A stretch of DNA of 64,000 bases from NCBI GenBank assembly GCA_963711375.1, contig CAVQDV010000005.1, forward strand, positions 1,426,001 to 1,490,000, written 5' to 3'. Within the stretch, counting starts at the first letter, position 1, and every line of letters starts with the position of its first letter. A program made the translations under genes and the position numbers. Source of the DNA: CAVQDV01 sp963711375. GTDB taxonomy: Bacteria; Pseudomonadota; Gammaproteobacteria; Coxiellales; Coxiellaceae. The notes under the pieces are model-generated. The model ran no database searches, was not told the DNA's origin, and saw only the letters and a program-made list of their open reading frames with translations. Below are positions 32,595-42,284 of this stretch, in pieces.

Positions 32595-34016
32595 TTAGTT
32601 TTTCATTTCCATGTTTGTAGAATTATATTGGTCCTCAACAGTATGTTGTCTGTGAGCAAAAAATGAATGCTCTGATGGAAGCTCTTGCTGCTTAACAACT
32701 TTAGCTTGATTTGGAGCTCCTAAGCGTTGAAGTGAAACTCCAGCAATCACATTAAGGCCATCAAGAGAGCTGTTGAGAGAGGCTTGGTTGATCTTGCTTA
32801 TCAAGCCCAAATTAAACACAAGTGGGTTATCGGTATCTATACCGTTCTTCTTTGAATTGGCCCTAGCAATAAGATCGTTGAGTACATATACCGTCCCCCC
32901 AACTTCCAGTGTGGCCTCTTTTATTAGTACAAAGCCATGCGCGAAAGACATTTTCAATACGGGTTTAAAGCCACCCAGAAATGTAGGTGGAATCGCATAG
33001 CAAGCATGATTAAACATGTTAGGACCAATAATAGGATTTAATTCATAAGTGTTCTCATTGGTAGCGTAGTTATCAGGGTTCCCCTGTCGACAGATGACAA
33101 CTCCATTTTTGATGCTTTCCTTATCATTAGGCTCAAAACTGACCTCTGTCCAAATTTTTCCATTGGCAAACTTTGTTAAATCTGCAGCTTTTTTTACACC
33201 CATGCAACCGCTGAAGTTAACATTATAATTCGCTTCATTAAGCGATTTAGCTATGTTTTTCAGCTCATTTTCAGAAGTATGGCCAGAGTGAAAATGAATC
33301 TCCTCAGTGCCCCCGGCGGGCTTATAAAGTTTAGCAATAGCTTGGTTAAGCTCGGCAAAAGGAAGATTTTTAGAAAATGCTTCGCCGACAAAAAAATGAA
33401 TAACTTTATGCTTAGGTTGTTGAACCACTGGCTGGTAGGCAGCACCTACATTATTATTATTGTTGTTGCGGCCAGCAAGAATTTGCTGCGAAGAAGCATT
33501 TTGAGAGGGGGTGTCACTCGAAAACAGGCTTTTAAATTTGCCAAACAAACCAGACGGTGCAGGAGAATCAGAGTTTAAGGAATTATTTATAGAGCTTGCT
33601 TGTGCTTTTGGAGTAATTGACATGACAGAATTTAAAATCCTCTCAGCCTCATTTTTATCGAATTTGCCGGGTTCAAAGACCTCTAACTTATTAGACCAAC
33701 CGTAGCTTACCCATGTATCAATAAGGTCGGTTCGAATTTTTGAGCCAGGCTCGGGCAGATAAATAATGGTTGTAGGTTCAATAAGAAAATTTTTCTTAGG
33801 GGTGAATTTAGCATCAGTTTTAGTATCTGAGGATAGAAGGAGCTTCTGAGAACCATTTGAGTCATTGTATGTATCGTCAGTGCTAAAAAGTCCACCTTGG
33901 AGTTTATCAATTTTGCCATTTGGGAATAGGTTGAGGGAGGCAATATAATCTGTAAATAAAGCATGAGCATTAGCTCGAGTATGTCTTTCTTCAGCAATAA
34001 TATAGATGAAACGCAT
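32595..34016 (-). CDS. Hypothetical large protein, effector-like
   Basis: 473 residues with no family I can name. Soluble: N-terminal alpha/beta-looking region, a low-complexity linker around residues 140-200 rich in Ser/Asn/Gln with an N6 run, then a second domain beginning HKVIHFFVGEAFSKNLPFAE with IHFHSGHTSENEL and GCMGVKKAADL. The C-terminal tail is polar. Good ribosome site (AGAGG, 6-base spacing). Linker-joined domains of this kind are frequent among secreted effectors of intracellular gammaproteobacteria; that is inference only. Confidence 0.7.
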   Translation of the reverse strand: MRFIYIIAEERHTRANAHALFTDYIASLNLFPNGKIDKLQGGLFSTDDTYNDSNGSQKLLLSSDTKTDAKFTPKKNFLIEPTTIIYLPEPGSKIRTDLIDTWVSYGWSNKLEVFEPGKFDKNEAERILNSVMSITPKAQASSINNSLNSDSPAPSGLFGKFKSLFSSDTPSQNASSQQILAGRNNNNNNVGAAYQPVVQQPKHKVIHFFVGEAFSKNLPFAELNQAIAKLYKPAGGTEEIHFHSGHTSENELKNIAKSLNEANYNVNFSGCMGVKKAADLTKFANGKIWTEVSFEPNDKESIKNGVVICRQGNPDNYATNENTYELNPIIGPNMFNHACYAIPPTFLGGFKPVLKMSFAHGFVLIKEATLEVGGTVYVLNDLIARANSKKNGIDTDNPLVFNLGLISKINQASLNSSLDGLNVIAGVSLQRLGAPNQAKVVKQQELPSEHSFFAHRQHTVEDQYNSTNMEMKN

Positions 34017-34215
34017 TTTAGACCTCTTTTTATATCAACTTTTAATCGCGCGATAATAGGTCAAATTCTAGACATTGTCAAATAAATTCGCTCACTCAAA
34101 TCCACCTGAAAATTATCCAAACATGATGTTGGCCCCGAAGAGAGTAAAGCCTATTTTCAATAAGTTTTCCGAAAGCAGTAGTCACCAGTCAGGCGTGGAC
34201 GCTGATCCTATTGTT

Positions 34216-34614
34216 TTAATCTATTGGAGGTTTTCGCAGCGTTTTGGTTTCGCTTCTTTGCTTTTTTTCGTCTAGCATTTTTTGTTTAGCTTTCCGGGAT
34301 CGTCTTCGCTTTTGTCTTCGGATTTTCGCAATTTCTTGTTGACGTTTGGATTCTTCTTGTAAAATTTTTTCCGTGAATTTTTCGAATAAACGTCGCCGTG
34401 CATAAAATCGATTTTCGTCTCTCAAGCGCGAGATTTGGCATTTGACTTCTAGGCCACTAGGCAGGTGTTTTAAATAAACCGTCGAGGCAGTTTTATGTAA
34501 GTTTTGGCCCCCGGAGCCAGAGCCAATGATAAATTTCTCATCGAGATCGCTTTCAAAAATACCAGCGGCATCCATTTGCTTTTTAAGTTGCAGCCATTTT
34601 TTTGGGGTAATCAT
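34216..34614 (-). CDS. Release-factor-like protein with GGQ motif
   Basis: 132 residues from ATG 34614. Contains the peptidyl-tRNA hydrolysis signature GSGSGGQNLHKTASTVYLKH and a long Arg/Lys-rich C-terminal helix (RRQKRRRSRKAKQK). This is the RF-1 domain-only group (ArfB/YaeJ and C12orf65-like), which frees stalled or detached ribosomes. The longer open frame upstream overlaps the divergent VOC gene and is unlike the family. The N-terminal MITPKKWLQLKKQMDAAGIFESDL helix is as in bacterial RF-like proteins. Confidence 0.85.
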   Translation of the reverse strand: MITPKKWLQLKKQMDAAGIFESDLDEKFIIGSGSGGQNLHKTASTVYLKHLPSGLEVKCQISRLRDENRFYARRRLFEKFTEKILQEESKRQQEIAKIRRQKRRRSRKAKQKMLDEKKQRSETKTLRKPPID

Positions 34615-34770
34615 AGAAAGAACATACTGGAATATAGGCCTATTATCAATCCGTAACAGAATTTCCAACTTTTCTAAGGGTGTCTGTTTAATGTGTGCTT
34701 GCGCGAAGTCGGTAATATGGCTAAGCTTGAGCGGCAAAGTAGTAACAATCAAAATTTGAGGAAAATAACC

Positions 34771-35238
34771 ATGAGCACAAAGGTAAAAGCTATCCCAGAA
34801 GGCTACCATTCGATAACGCCCTATCTTATTGCAAAAAATGCCGCAGAAGCCCTTCAATTTTACAAAAAGGCTTTTAATGCTAAAGAAATTTTTAGCATGG
34901 CTGGAGAAGACGGCAGGGTGAAACACGCTGAAGTTCAAATCGGTAATTCGCGAATTATGCTAGCCGATGAATTTCCCGAGATGAATGTGTATGGGCCCCA
35001 AACGCCTGGACGTACGCCTGTTTTGATTCATCTTTATGTTGAAAATGTCGATGAAATTTTTAATCAGGCTGTTGCGGCCGGCGCTACAGTGACTCGTCCT
35101 TTGAGTAATCAATTTTATGGCGATCGCATTGGATGCCTGACCGATCCCTTTGGTCATAGCTGGAGTGTGGCCTCGCATATTGAGGATGTGCCGGATGAAG
35201 AAATTGCAGAGCGAGCCAAAGCGCAAGGCTGTGCATAG
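34771..35238 (+). CDS. VOC-family protein, PhnB-like
   Basis: 155 residues. Glyoxalase/bleomycin-resistance fold of the PhnB type: IPEGYHSITPYLIAKNAAEALQFYKKAF, HAEVQIGNSRIMLADE, DRIGCLTDPFGHSWSVASHIEDV. Substrate unknown; members are often annotated as metalloproteins of uncharacterised role. ATG 34771 has GAGGA 8 bases before; the longer frame from 34693 lacks one. Confidence 0.88.
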   Translation: MSTKVKAIPEGYHSITPYLIAKNAAEALQFYKKAFNAKEIFSMAGEDGRVKHAEVQIGNSRIMLADEFPEMNVYGPQTPGRTPVLIHLYVENVDEIFNQAVAAGATVTRPLSNQFYGDRIGCLTDPFGHSWSVASHIEDVPDEEIAERAKAQGCA

Positions 35239-35251
35239 GGCTGCAAAAGTA

Positions 35252-35297
35252 ACCTCTCCCCTCGTGGGAGAGGTGCGACGGGTGAGGGGGAATTAAT
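35252..35297. repeat. REP-like palindrome
   Basis: ACCTCTCCC-CTCGT-GGGAGAGGT then GCGACGGGTGAGGGGGAATTAATT, a diverged member of the same family as 405 and 32126, between two convergent genes. Confidence 0.75.
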
Positions 35298-36267
35298 TAA
35301 AATCTCCTCCAGCCAGGTAAGAGGAGGCAAAAAAAGAATCTGCAAAATTCAGAGCCTCATTTATCGATTGAACAGTTTGCATTTTTTCTGTGAAAACAGA
35401 ATGATTTTCACAGTTCCGAGCATAATATTTAGCTAATTTTCGAGATTGTAAAATAGCCAGGTGTTCCCCGTCCAATTCAATTAAATCCAGTAAATGCTGT
35501 TTGAACATTTCTCCAATGGCTTCTCGGCTAGGCTCATTAAAGACTTTTCCGACAAGAGTAGAATTTATTTTTTCGATAAGCCAAGGCCTGCCTAAGGTGG
35601 CTCTAGCAATCATAATGCCATCGCAGGCGCTGAATTTTATCATGTTTTTCAGGCTTTCGAGGTCATCGACATCCCCATTTGCAATAATAGGAACTTGTGA
35701 GAGTTGCTTTATTTTTCGGATGGATTCAATTTGGCATCCGACATCATATCCTTCTGTCCAGTGACGACCATGAACAGTAATAAAATCCACGCCAGCGGAT
35801 TCGGCGGCATCAATAACGGCTTTGTCGTCGTGATCATTAATGGGAGAAGCGATGCGAATCTTTATCGAAACAGAGGCATCGGTATTATTTTTTATCGAAG
35901 AAACTAACTTAAAAAGCAACTCAGGGCTGCTGAGCAATTTTGTCCCACACATTTTTTTGCGGATTTTTGGCTTAGGGCAACCGCAATTTAAATCAATGAT
36001 ATCTGCTCCGAGCTTGCTCACGATTTCTGTCGCAAAGGCCAAATCATCTGGATCATTCCCAGAGAGCTGAAAAGAGAGTTTTTTTTCAGCGGGATCTCGA
36101 TGCAAAAAGCGCTTTGGATTGTGTTTACGATGTCTCAGATCTTTTGCGGAAATCATTTCCGTAGTGCAAAAAAAAGGGGAAGATTGCTCCCAAATTAGCC
36201 GGCGAAAAGGGGCAGAAGAGTAACCGGCTAATGGCCCCTGAATAATCGGATGATTGATGAATTTCAC
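35293..36267 (-). CDS. tRNA-dihydrouridine synthase family protein
   Basis: 324-residue FMN-dependent TIM-barrel enzyme that reduces uridines in tRNA. GPLAGYSSAPFRRL at the FMN site, the active-site Cys in DLNCGCPKPKIRKKMCGTKLL, SIKIRIA, FITVHGRHWTEGYD and IIANGDVDDLESL, CDGIMIARATLGRPWLI. The region after the Cys departs from E. coli DusA/B/C, so I do not assign a subtype. GTG start at 36267. The gene follows a small membrane-protein gene by 6 bp. Confidence 0.9.
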   Translation of the reverse strand: MKFINHPIIQGPLAGYSSAPFRRLIWEQSSPFFCTTEMISAKDLRHRKHNPKRFLHRDPAEKKLSFQLSGNDPDDLAFATEIVSKLGADIIDLNCGCPKPKIRKKMCGTKLLSSPELLFKLVSSIKNNTDASVSIKIRIASPINDHDDKAVIDAAESAGVDFITVHGRHWTEGYDVGCQIESIRKIKQLSQVPIIANGDVDDLESLKNMIKFSACDGIMIARATLGRPWLIEKINSTLVGKVFNEPSREAIGEMFKQHLLDLIELDGEHLAILQSRKLAKYYARNCENHSVFTEKMQTVQSINEALNFADSFFASSYLAGGDFN

Positions 36268-36273
36268 GAAAGA

Positions 36274-36525
36274 TTAAGGTTGATGTGGATGTATATCATG
36301 CTGCTCTTTTAGTTCATTATGAAAACCCCAATTCACAAAGATAAACGTCGAAATTCCAATGATCCAGAGTACTTTCCCGGCACTTTGAGGATTAAATTCC
36401 ACTAAACCTGTTTCAAGAATAAATGCGGCGAATACAGACCCAAAGGCCGCCCCTTTAATAAGTCCTTCAGCAATAGTTTCTGGTGGACTTAAGGTAATGA
36501 TTCTTTCAAAAAAACTATTTCGCAT
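36274..36525 (-). CDS. Hypothetical small membrane protein
   Basis: 83 residues, not recognised. Two hydrophobic segments (LIKGAAFGSVFAAFILETGLV and VLWIIGISTFIFVNWGF) and a His-rich tail (HDIHPHQP). GAGG precedes the ATG. It is probably co-transcribed with the Dus gene that follows 6 bp downstream. The 260 bp before the next gene show nothing further. Confidence 0.65.
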   Translation of the reverse strand: MRNSFFERIITLSPPETIAEGLIKGAAFGSVFAAFILETGLVEFNPQSAGKVLWIIGISTFIFVNWGFHNELKEQHDIHPHQP

Positions 36526-36788
36526 ATTGTGGCCTCAATTTGATATTTATTTTTTGCTCAATGTTAGGCGTTCCATGATTAGGATTTTTCTTCTAGCACA
36601 ATAAAGTAAGAAGGCCGAGAACCTAAACCCAAACGCTACGGGGATAGTAACATAAAAACACAGGAAACTGGAATGCTACAGGTTGGGGGCTAATTATTCA
36701 AAAAAATCCCGAGTATTTAAGAATTCCTTAATAATACCCTGATATAGTAAAAACTATAGAGAGCTAATTTTTTTGAATGGAGAAGGGT

Positions 36789-38438
36789 ATGCGTAAATTG
36801 TTGGAAATTTATTATGGGAACAAAGTAGTAGTGGATGCGTCTGTTGCTTCGGTAGTTGGGTTTTCGTTTGGCAATACTTACTTCACTGACCTGGTCGATT
36901 CTGCTTTACCCTATAAAAAATATTTAATTTGGGCAGCTAGCGCTGGGATTGCCGTCGGCGGATTTTTCATAACGAGACAGTATTTTAAAACTAATCAAGG
37001 CAATATTATTCACAGCGAAGGTTTCAATGAAATTAGTCGAGATCTTGTTAGTCTTCAAATGAGATTAAAGGATAAATTTAATACTCGAAAAGTGGCTATT
37101 TTACAGGTGCAAGGTCTTGCAGAGCTCATGCCCGCATGTGAAGCGCGCAGAATGCTAATTGAAAGTTTAAAAGATCTTCATAAATCACTACAAATTCAAT
37201 CTTGTCATCTCAGTGTATTAGAAAAAAGACTGAATGACTTGAGTCCTTCGCTTACGCCAATTATGTTTCTGAGTGCAATAGCACAAGGCTATGGTTATTC
37301 TGTACTGGCTAGGACTGGCTTAGATATAAGCGCACTTCTTTTGCCCTCTTTGAAGCCCTTTTTGACTGGTGAGAACACTTTTAATGCTCCATTTATTAGT
37401 TTAGCAGTTATTCTTCTTTTGGTGGGGGGTGGTTGGAATCTTCGCAAAGAATATTATTTTGAAAAATCGAAGCAATTTGTTGATCATTATGGAGAGATCA
37501 GTTTTGAGCTGAAACAAATTCAAGATAATTTAAATACTTCTGAAGAAGAAATGTGTAAGGCGCTTTTGGGGGTTAAGAATTATTTTAGTAAGCTGAACAT
37601 CTCTGGACTTTCTCCCGATGAAATTTATAAATTGTACCTTCCATTAATTAATGTCATCTCCTCATCGGGTGCTTTAAGTCGAAGTGAATTTGTAAGTGTC
37701 TTTAGGCTTGGAATTGTAGATAATTTGTGCCAATTTCTTAGGTTATTATCGGATGATTACCGAGTTAATCGGCGATATCAAAGTGCGGCACAAGCCGAAC
37801 CCTTGAAAGAAGTCATTATTTCAGGAGGTTTAGACTTTCAGTTGCCAACAAACGGAAGAAGCGGTGATGCTTTGCCAGTATTTTCAATTAATCAATTCAA
37901 TGAGGTCGATGAGGGTTCGGGCTTACTAAACCCCGCGCGCCGGCCGAGAAATTGTTCAATCAGCAAATTTCTCTTTTTGTTGTTTAAAATTCCAGAGGGG
38001 GGTTATCCCGTAATCGCTTGGTTAGGAATGATGAATAAGAGTCTACTAATTTCCTTGCCAGTGAGTGCGGGAGTTGGGCTTACCTTTGCGGGATTAAAAT
38101 GGCTAAGGTGTAATCAATTCGAGAAATTATTCTCATTTAATCCCGGATCGGTGGAGCAAATTAATTCGGCGATAAATAACCATAATAATGCAACATTATT
38201 GAACCGAAGTTTAATAGATGAAAAAATTTCTGAAGTATTAAATCAGTTTTTTTCAGATAATAATTTGCGTTGTCTGTCTTCAGTTCTATTAAATTCAAAT
38301 GAAATGATTGAATGCTTTAAGCCTCGACGTAATCGAGAACAATTTTGGAGAAACTTTGTCACTGGAAAGTTTCAATTCGACGAGGAAGTCGAAAATAATG
38401 TTTCTTCAAGCTGTTTTGTTGAAGTGTTAGAGCCTTGA
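36789..38438 (+). CDS. Hypothetical multi-segment membrane protein
   Basis: About 549 residues, not recognised. It shows a repeating layout: a hydrophobic segment ending in a basic/aromatic patch, then about 100-130 residues of helical, coiled-coil-like sequence. The three hydrophobic blocks are LIWAASAGIAVGGFFITRQYF, FISLAVILLLVGGGWNLRKEYYF and LLISLPVSAGVGLTFAGLKWL. ATG 36789 has GGAGAAGG directly before; the in-frame ATG at 36777 does not. It is followed 74 bp later by another large orphan. Type IV effector or structural membrane protein are both possible. Confidence 0.7.
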   Translation: MRKLLEIYYGNKVVVDASVASVVGFSFGNTYFTDLVDSALPYKKYLIWAASAGIAVGGFFITRQYFKTNQGNIIHSEGFNEISRDLVSLQMRLKDKFNTRKVAILQVQGLAELMPACEARRMLIESLKDLHKSLQIQSCHLSVLEKRLNDLSPSLTPIMFLSAIAQGYGYSVLARTGLDISALLLPSLKPFLTGENTFNAPFISLAVILLLVGGGWNLRKEYYFEKSKQFVDHYGEISFELKQIQDNLNTSEEEMCKALLGVKNYFSKLNISGLSPDEIYKLYLPLINVISSSGALSRSEFVSVFRLGIVDNLCQFLRLLSDDYRVNRRYQSAAQAEPLKEVIISGGLDFQLPTNGRSGDALPVFSINQFNEVDEGSGLLNPARRPRNCSISKFLFLLFKIPEGGYPVIAWLGMMNKSLLISLPVSAGVGLTFAGLKWLRCNQFEKLFSFNPGSVEQINSAINNHNNATLLNRSLIDEKISEVLNQFFSDNNLRCLSSVLLNSNEMIECFKPRRNREQFWRNFVTGKFQFDEEVENNVSSSCFVEVLEP

Positions 38439-38512
38439 AGACAGAAAATAATCCCGAATATTCATCCATGATCTTTTGTGGTATAAATAAAGAAAAATAA
38501 GGAGGAAAGATC

Positions 38513-40972
38513 ATGAGAAGGAAGGAAAAAGAATTTAAAAATATCGTAAAGGCTTCTGTTTCCCAATTGGCGGAGTATGAAGAAGAAAAAAATAAAGATT
38601 ATTCGCGTCATTTTGGTGATAATGTTGATGCCATTTTATCAGATTTTAGGCGGCAAAATTATTTTTTATTGAGAGATGAAAGCTTTCAGAGTAAACGAGA
38701 CCATGAATTTAGCCCGTTAGAAGTTTTCAATATTCAATCCAAAATTAAGAATTTCTCTAAGAGTGAGCAGCTTTCTAAGTTAATTCAGTTCATTGGAGGT
38801 CAAGCTTTTCAAGCGCCCTTAAGTGTCTTGGAATTTTTAAGTTTTCGGCATGAAAATGAAACAATATCAACGGTGGCTAAATTTGATCTTAGCCTTTATT
38901 TCCTATGCGGCGAAGAACTGCGATATATCAATTTAAATTTTTCTTATGCTGTTAAAAGTGGGTTTCAGGATAAAAATTATATTGTGGATGAGAGAACGCA
39001 AGAGCTTATTGAGATTTCCGATCGAGAATGTCAGATTCTCTCTGCGGCACTAAATGCCTTGTCTAATGACGTTCAGCGATATATGGGATTCGCGATCAAT
39101 AAAATCGATAAAAATTCAATTCCCAAGTCGAGTGCCGAGAGAGCGGCAAAAAATATCAGTCTTGCATTTAAATCTTCGGAAAATGTTGACTTAACTTCGC
39201 TACTTACATTGGTTGAGGCTGAGATTCATGAGCTTCTTCGAGAATATCTTTTATTACGTCGCAGCAAAATTATTTGGAACTCTACTTGCAAAGAAGAATT
39301 TCAAGCTTTAGAAAACTTAAAAGACATTAATTTTTGCCCCGTTCTTGGTGGTGGTGATTATATGGCTTTCCTTAAGCACTGGCGGCACTTGCAGGTAAGT
39401 TGTCCCGAAGATGAGAATACGTTTGAGAAATTAAGAGCAGAGTGGCATAAAACGCATAGTTTAGGAGACCTCCTAATTATTCTGTCCCCTGAAAATCAAC
39501 AATGGCTTGGCTTTAAAATTGCCGAAGGCCAAAAACTGGAATCCTGGACCAAAATTGAAGATCCCATGGTCAAGAGCGCATTGAGTGAAATTACGCCCGC
39601 CAATGTTAAAGAATATAATTTTTCTATTTTGCGCGATTTCCTCGATTATAATACTCGGGCCGTTCGTCAACTTGATCTTGTTCTTTGCAAGAACGCAAAG
39701 GCCATCGAAAATTTACTGTTACCAGAAGAACCCGCTATTAGAGCGTTACTCAAATTAAAAAAACCACTGAATTCTAAAACACGCGAGGCCCTCATTCGGA
39801 AAATCTTCAATGGAGCTCTCAAATCTGAGTTACGCTTATCAGGTTTTATTCGAGACCAAGTACCAGCAAAGCAACTCAATCTGGCGATTAAAATGCTAAT
39901 TCAGCATTTGCAAAGCCCTAATTTGATGGCGGAGTTAACCGATGGCGAATTTTTACAATGGGTCAATTTTTCGGTTGATCATTTTTTTGAAAATTTAAAA
40001 CGTTTGAGCGGCATAGTGGATGTTCGAGTGCGGGAGTATTATAAAGCCCAATTTTTGCCAAAGATCGAGCAGGAGAAAAATCGTATTATGGCAAAAAGGC
40101 GAAAGCGCATGATGCGGATGTTGGGCATGGAATTGAATATGATGGAAATAACCCGATTTTCTCGCGACTTGGTGCGAGAGGCTTGCAAGATTTTTATGGG
40201 CAACCGTGGGCAATATGAAAACATGTCTGAGGCTTTTTATGCCCTATATTCGGATAGTTTAAGAGCCTCTCTCCAAAATGCTGCTGACGTTGACGAATTA
40301 ATTTATCGTTTGGTCTATATGAAGCCTCGAGATTCTGTCAATGCCTCGTTCTTTGAAATTTTGCTCTGTGAGGCTATTCATCTGAAAATTAGCAACAAGC
40401 ATCATTGGACACCTGATGTCGCCAATGTTTTTCGAGCAAAAAGTCCTGAGTATCTTCATCAAGCACAGCAAATTCTTGAGGAGGTTTCTAAGCAAATAGA
40501 ATTTCAAGTCATGGAGCAAGGGGAAGAGCGGGAAAAAGCAGCCTCGTCTTGTGATGAAATGCGTCAAAAAGCCTGCGAATTATTAAAGTGTAAACCTTCG
40601 TCCGAGAATTATGTGATGGGCGCTGTCATGAATCATGTGGCGGAGGATTTGTCGAATGTAGTAGGTGCACATTATAAAAATCATTATGTTCGTGTTGATG
40701 AGGGCAATGAAATTCCAAAAGATCGCAGCGAATTTCTAAAGAAAATTAATAATGCCATTGATGCTCGCTTAGCAAGGGAAACGGCGCTAAACAAATATGA
40801 GCACTTAGCTGAGAGAATTAAAACTCATGCCCTGAATTTTTTCTTAACCGTGTTTTCACTAGGTATAGTTCCATTAACCAGAAAATTTGTTTTAAAAAAA
40901 CCAGCTTTTTTCAGCACGATGAAAAGTGAAGTAGCCGAGGAGCTTAGGAACACAATTTTCAATGCTAGCTAA
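38513..40972 (+). CDS. Hypothetical 819-aa protein, effector-like
   Basis: I cannot place this protein in a family. It is almost wholly helical and charged, with basic segments (KRRKRMMRMLGMELNM, about 525) and one hydrophobic stretch near the C terminus (LNFFLTVFSLGIVPLTRKFVL). No signal peptide. A perfect AAGGAGG before the ATG predicts strong translation, and a TATAAA box lies about 30 bases upstream of it. Together with the preceding gene it looks like a pair of lineage-specific proteins. A terminator-like hairpin follows at 40964. Confidence 0.7.
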   Translation: MRRKEKEFKNIVKASVSQLAEYEEEKNKDYSRHFGDNVDAILSDFRRQNYFLLRDESFQSKRDHEFSPLEVFNIQSKIKNFSKSEQLSKLIQFIGGQAFQAPLSVLEFLSFRHENETISTVAKFDLSLYFLCGEELRYINLNFSYAVKSGFQDKNYIVDERTQELIEISDRECQILSAALNALSNDVQRYMGFAINKIDKNSIPKSSAERAAKNISLAFKSSENVDLTSLLTLVEAEIHELLREYLLLRRSKIIWNSTCKEEFQALENLKDINFCPVLGGGDYMAFLKHWRHLQVSCPEDENTFEKLRAEWHKTHSLGDLLIILSPENQQWLGFKIAEGQKLESWTKIEDPMVKSALSEITPANVKEYNFSILRDFLDYNTRAVRQLDLVLCKNAKAIENLLLPEEPAIRALLKLKKPLNSKTREALIRKIFNGALKSELRLSGFIRDQVPAKQLNLAIKMLIQHLQSPNLMAELTDGEFLQWVNFSVDHFFENLKRLSGIVDVRVREYYKAQFLPKIEQEKNRIMAKRRKRMMRMLGMELNMMEITRFSRDLVREACKIFMGNRGQYENMSEAFYALYSDSLRASLQNAADVDELIYRLVYMKPRDSVNASFFEILLCEAIHLKISNKHHWTPDVANVFRAKSPEYLHQAQQILEEVSKQIEFQVMEQGEEREKAASSCDEMRQKACELLKCKPSSENYVMGAVMNHVAEDLSNVVGAHYKNHYVRVDEGNEIPKDRSEFLKKINNAIDARLARETALNKYEHLAERIKTHALNFFLTVFSLGIVPLTRKFVLKKPAFFSTMKSEVAEELRNTIFNAS

Positions 40973-40990
40973 AATGTGCTAGCGCATTAT
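40964..40990 (+). terminator. Hairpin after the 819-aa gene
   Basis: AATGCTAGC-TAAAATGT-GCTAGCGCATT overlaps the stop codon of the 38513 gene; the stem is strong but followed only by ATTT, so it may be a weak or Rho-assisted terminator. Confidence 0.5.
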
Positions 40991-41045
40991 TTAGCTTAGG
41001 GTTTAGATTGCTTTTTACCGAGATTTCCGGTAGGATTCTGCGACT

Positions 41046-42284
41046 ATGAAAAAAAATCGATCCCTAGTTGGCATGGCGCCCCTGTTTCTTGTTCTTTTAA
41101 TTGATGGGATGGGTCTTGGGCTCTTATTTCCAATTCTCAATAACATTATCGTTGATCCCTCGAATCCCTTTATATCCATAGCGATGTCAGCAAGCGTTCG
41201 CGACGTACTTTATGGATTTATTGTCGGAATTTATATGATCTGCTGGTTTTTTGGCTCGGCTATTTTAGGCGATTTTTCAGATCACATCGGACGCAAACGT
41301 GCTTTGATGATTTGTTTAATAGGCGCCTTTTCAGGCTATTTTATTTCTGCTATTGCCATTATTGGCAAGAGTTTAATTCTCTTGATTTTCGGTCGCATGG
41401 TTGCAGGATTCACTAGCGGCAGCCAGCCGATAGCGCAGGCCGCGATTGTCGATGTCAGTTCTGATGAGGATAAAGCGAGAAATATAGGCTTAATTTTACT
41501 ATCCGTTTCTTTGGGATTTGTGCTAGGCCCGATTATCGGCGGTGTATTATCCGATAATAATCTGATCAGTTGGTTCACCTTTTCAACGCCTTTATATTTT
41601 GCTTCGGCCCTTTCCTTGCTGAATGCTTTTTTGCTCTGGTCTCTATTTCACGAAACCTTTGAAGTGACGGGCAAATATAAGCTGAGACTGCATCATGCCC
41701 TCATTATTTTTAAATCGGCATTTACGAATCATGCTGTTCGCTATCTTTCTGTTGTACTGCTCATCATGATTTTCGGTTGGAGCAGCTATTTCACCTTTAT
41801 ATCGGTTTATATGCTGCAAAAATATCATATCAGTGCTCTACAGAATTCTTTGTTTTTAGCCGTGTTGGGGCTTGGATTTAGCTTGGGCTGTGGATATTTA
41901 GTCAGCGTTTTAACGAAGCGCTTTGATTTAAGAAAGATCGTGATCTCAACTTTATTTGCAACCGCACTCGTTGTTGCCGTAACGACCATTTTCCAGCAAG
42001 AAATTATTGCCTGGGTAGGGGCTTTCTTGGTTGGAACGACCATGTCGGTGGCTTATTCCGTATTGCTGACTATTTTTTCTGACCAAGTTTCAGCACAAGA
42101 GCAGGGCTGGGTGATGGGAGTTACCGGTTCCATTATGGCTCTCTGTTTTGGAATCACCTCATTTTTCACGGGTTTTATGGCCGATTTCGGTGCCAGCTAC
42201 CCCATGTATCTCTCCGTTTTGGGTCTTACTATCAGCGCCATTTTATTTGTTTTCGCTTTGCGTGACAAAATCGTGGTTGAATAA
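41046..42284 (+). CDS. MFS transporter, drug/metabolite type
   Basis: 412 residues with about 12 membrane helices. MFS loop 2-3 signature GSAILGDFSDHIGRKRALMI (G-x3-D-x2-GRKR), then GRMVAGFTSGSQPIAQAAIVD. This is the TetA/Bcr-like DHA1 subgroup, so a drug or small-metabolite exporter is likely; substrate unknown. Its last 42 bases overlap the convergent MATE gene. Confidence 0.88.
   Translation: MKKNRSLVGMAPLFLVLLIDGMGLGLLFPILNNIIVDPSNPFISIAMSASVRDVLYGFIVGIYMICWFFGSAILGDFSDHIGRKRALMICLIGAFSGYFISAIAIIGKSLILLIFGRMVAGFTSGSQPIAQAAIVDVSSDEDKARNIGLILLSVSLGFVLGPIIGGVLSDNNLISWFTFSTPLYFASALSLLNAFLLWSLFHETFEVTGKYKLRLHHALIIFKSAFTNHAVRYLSVVLLIMIFGWSSYFTFISVYMLQKYHISALQNSLFLAVLGLGFSLGCGYLVSVLTKRFDLRKIVISTLFATALVVAVTTIFQQEIIAWVGAFLVGTTMSVAYSVLLTIFSDQVSAQEQGWVMGVTGSIMALCFGITSFFTGFMADFGASYPMYLSVLGLTISAILFVFALRDKIVVE

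Noticed and set aside
34075..34275. 66-residue plus-strand frame between 34017 and 34215
   Set aside because: No ribosome site and overlaps the end of the release-factor-like gene; I see no gene in this 200-bp gap.
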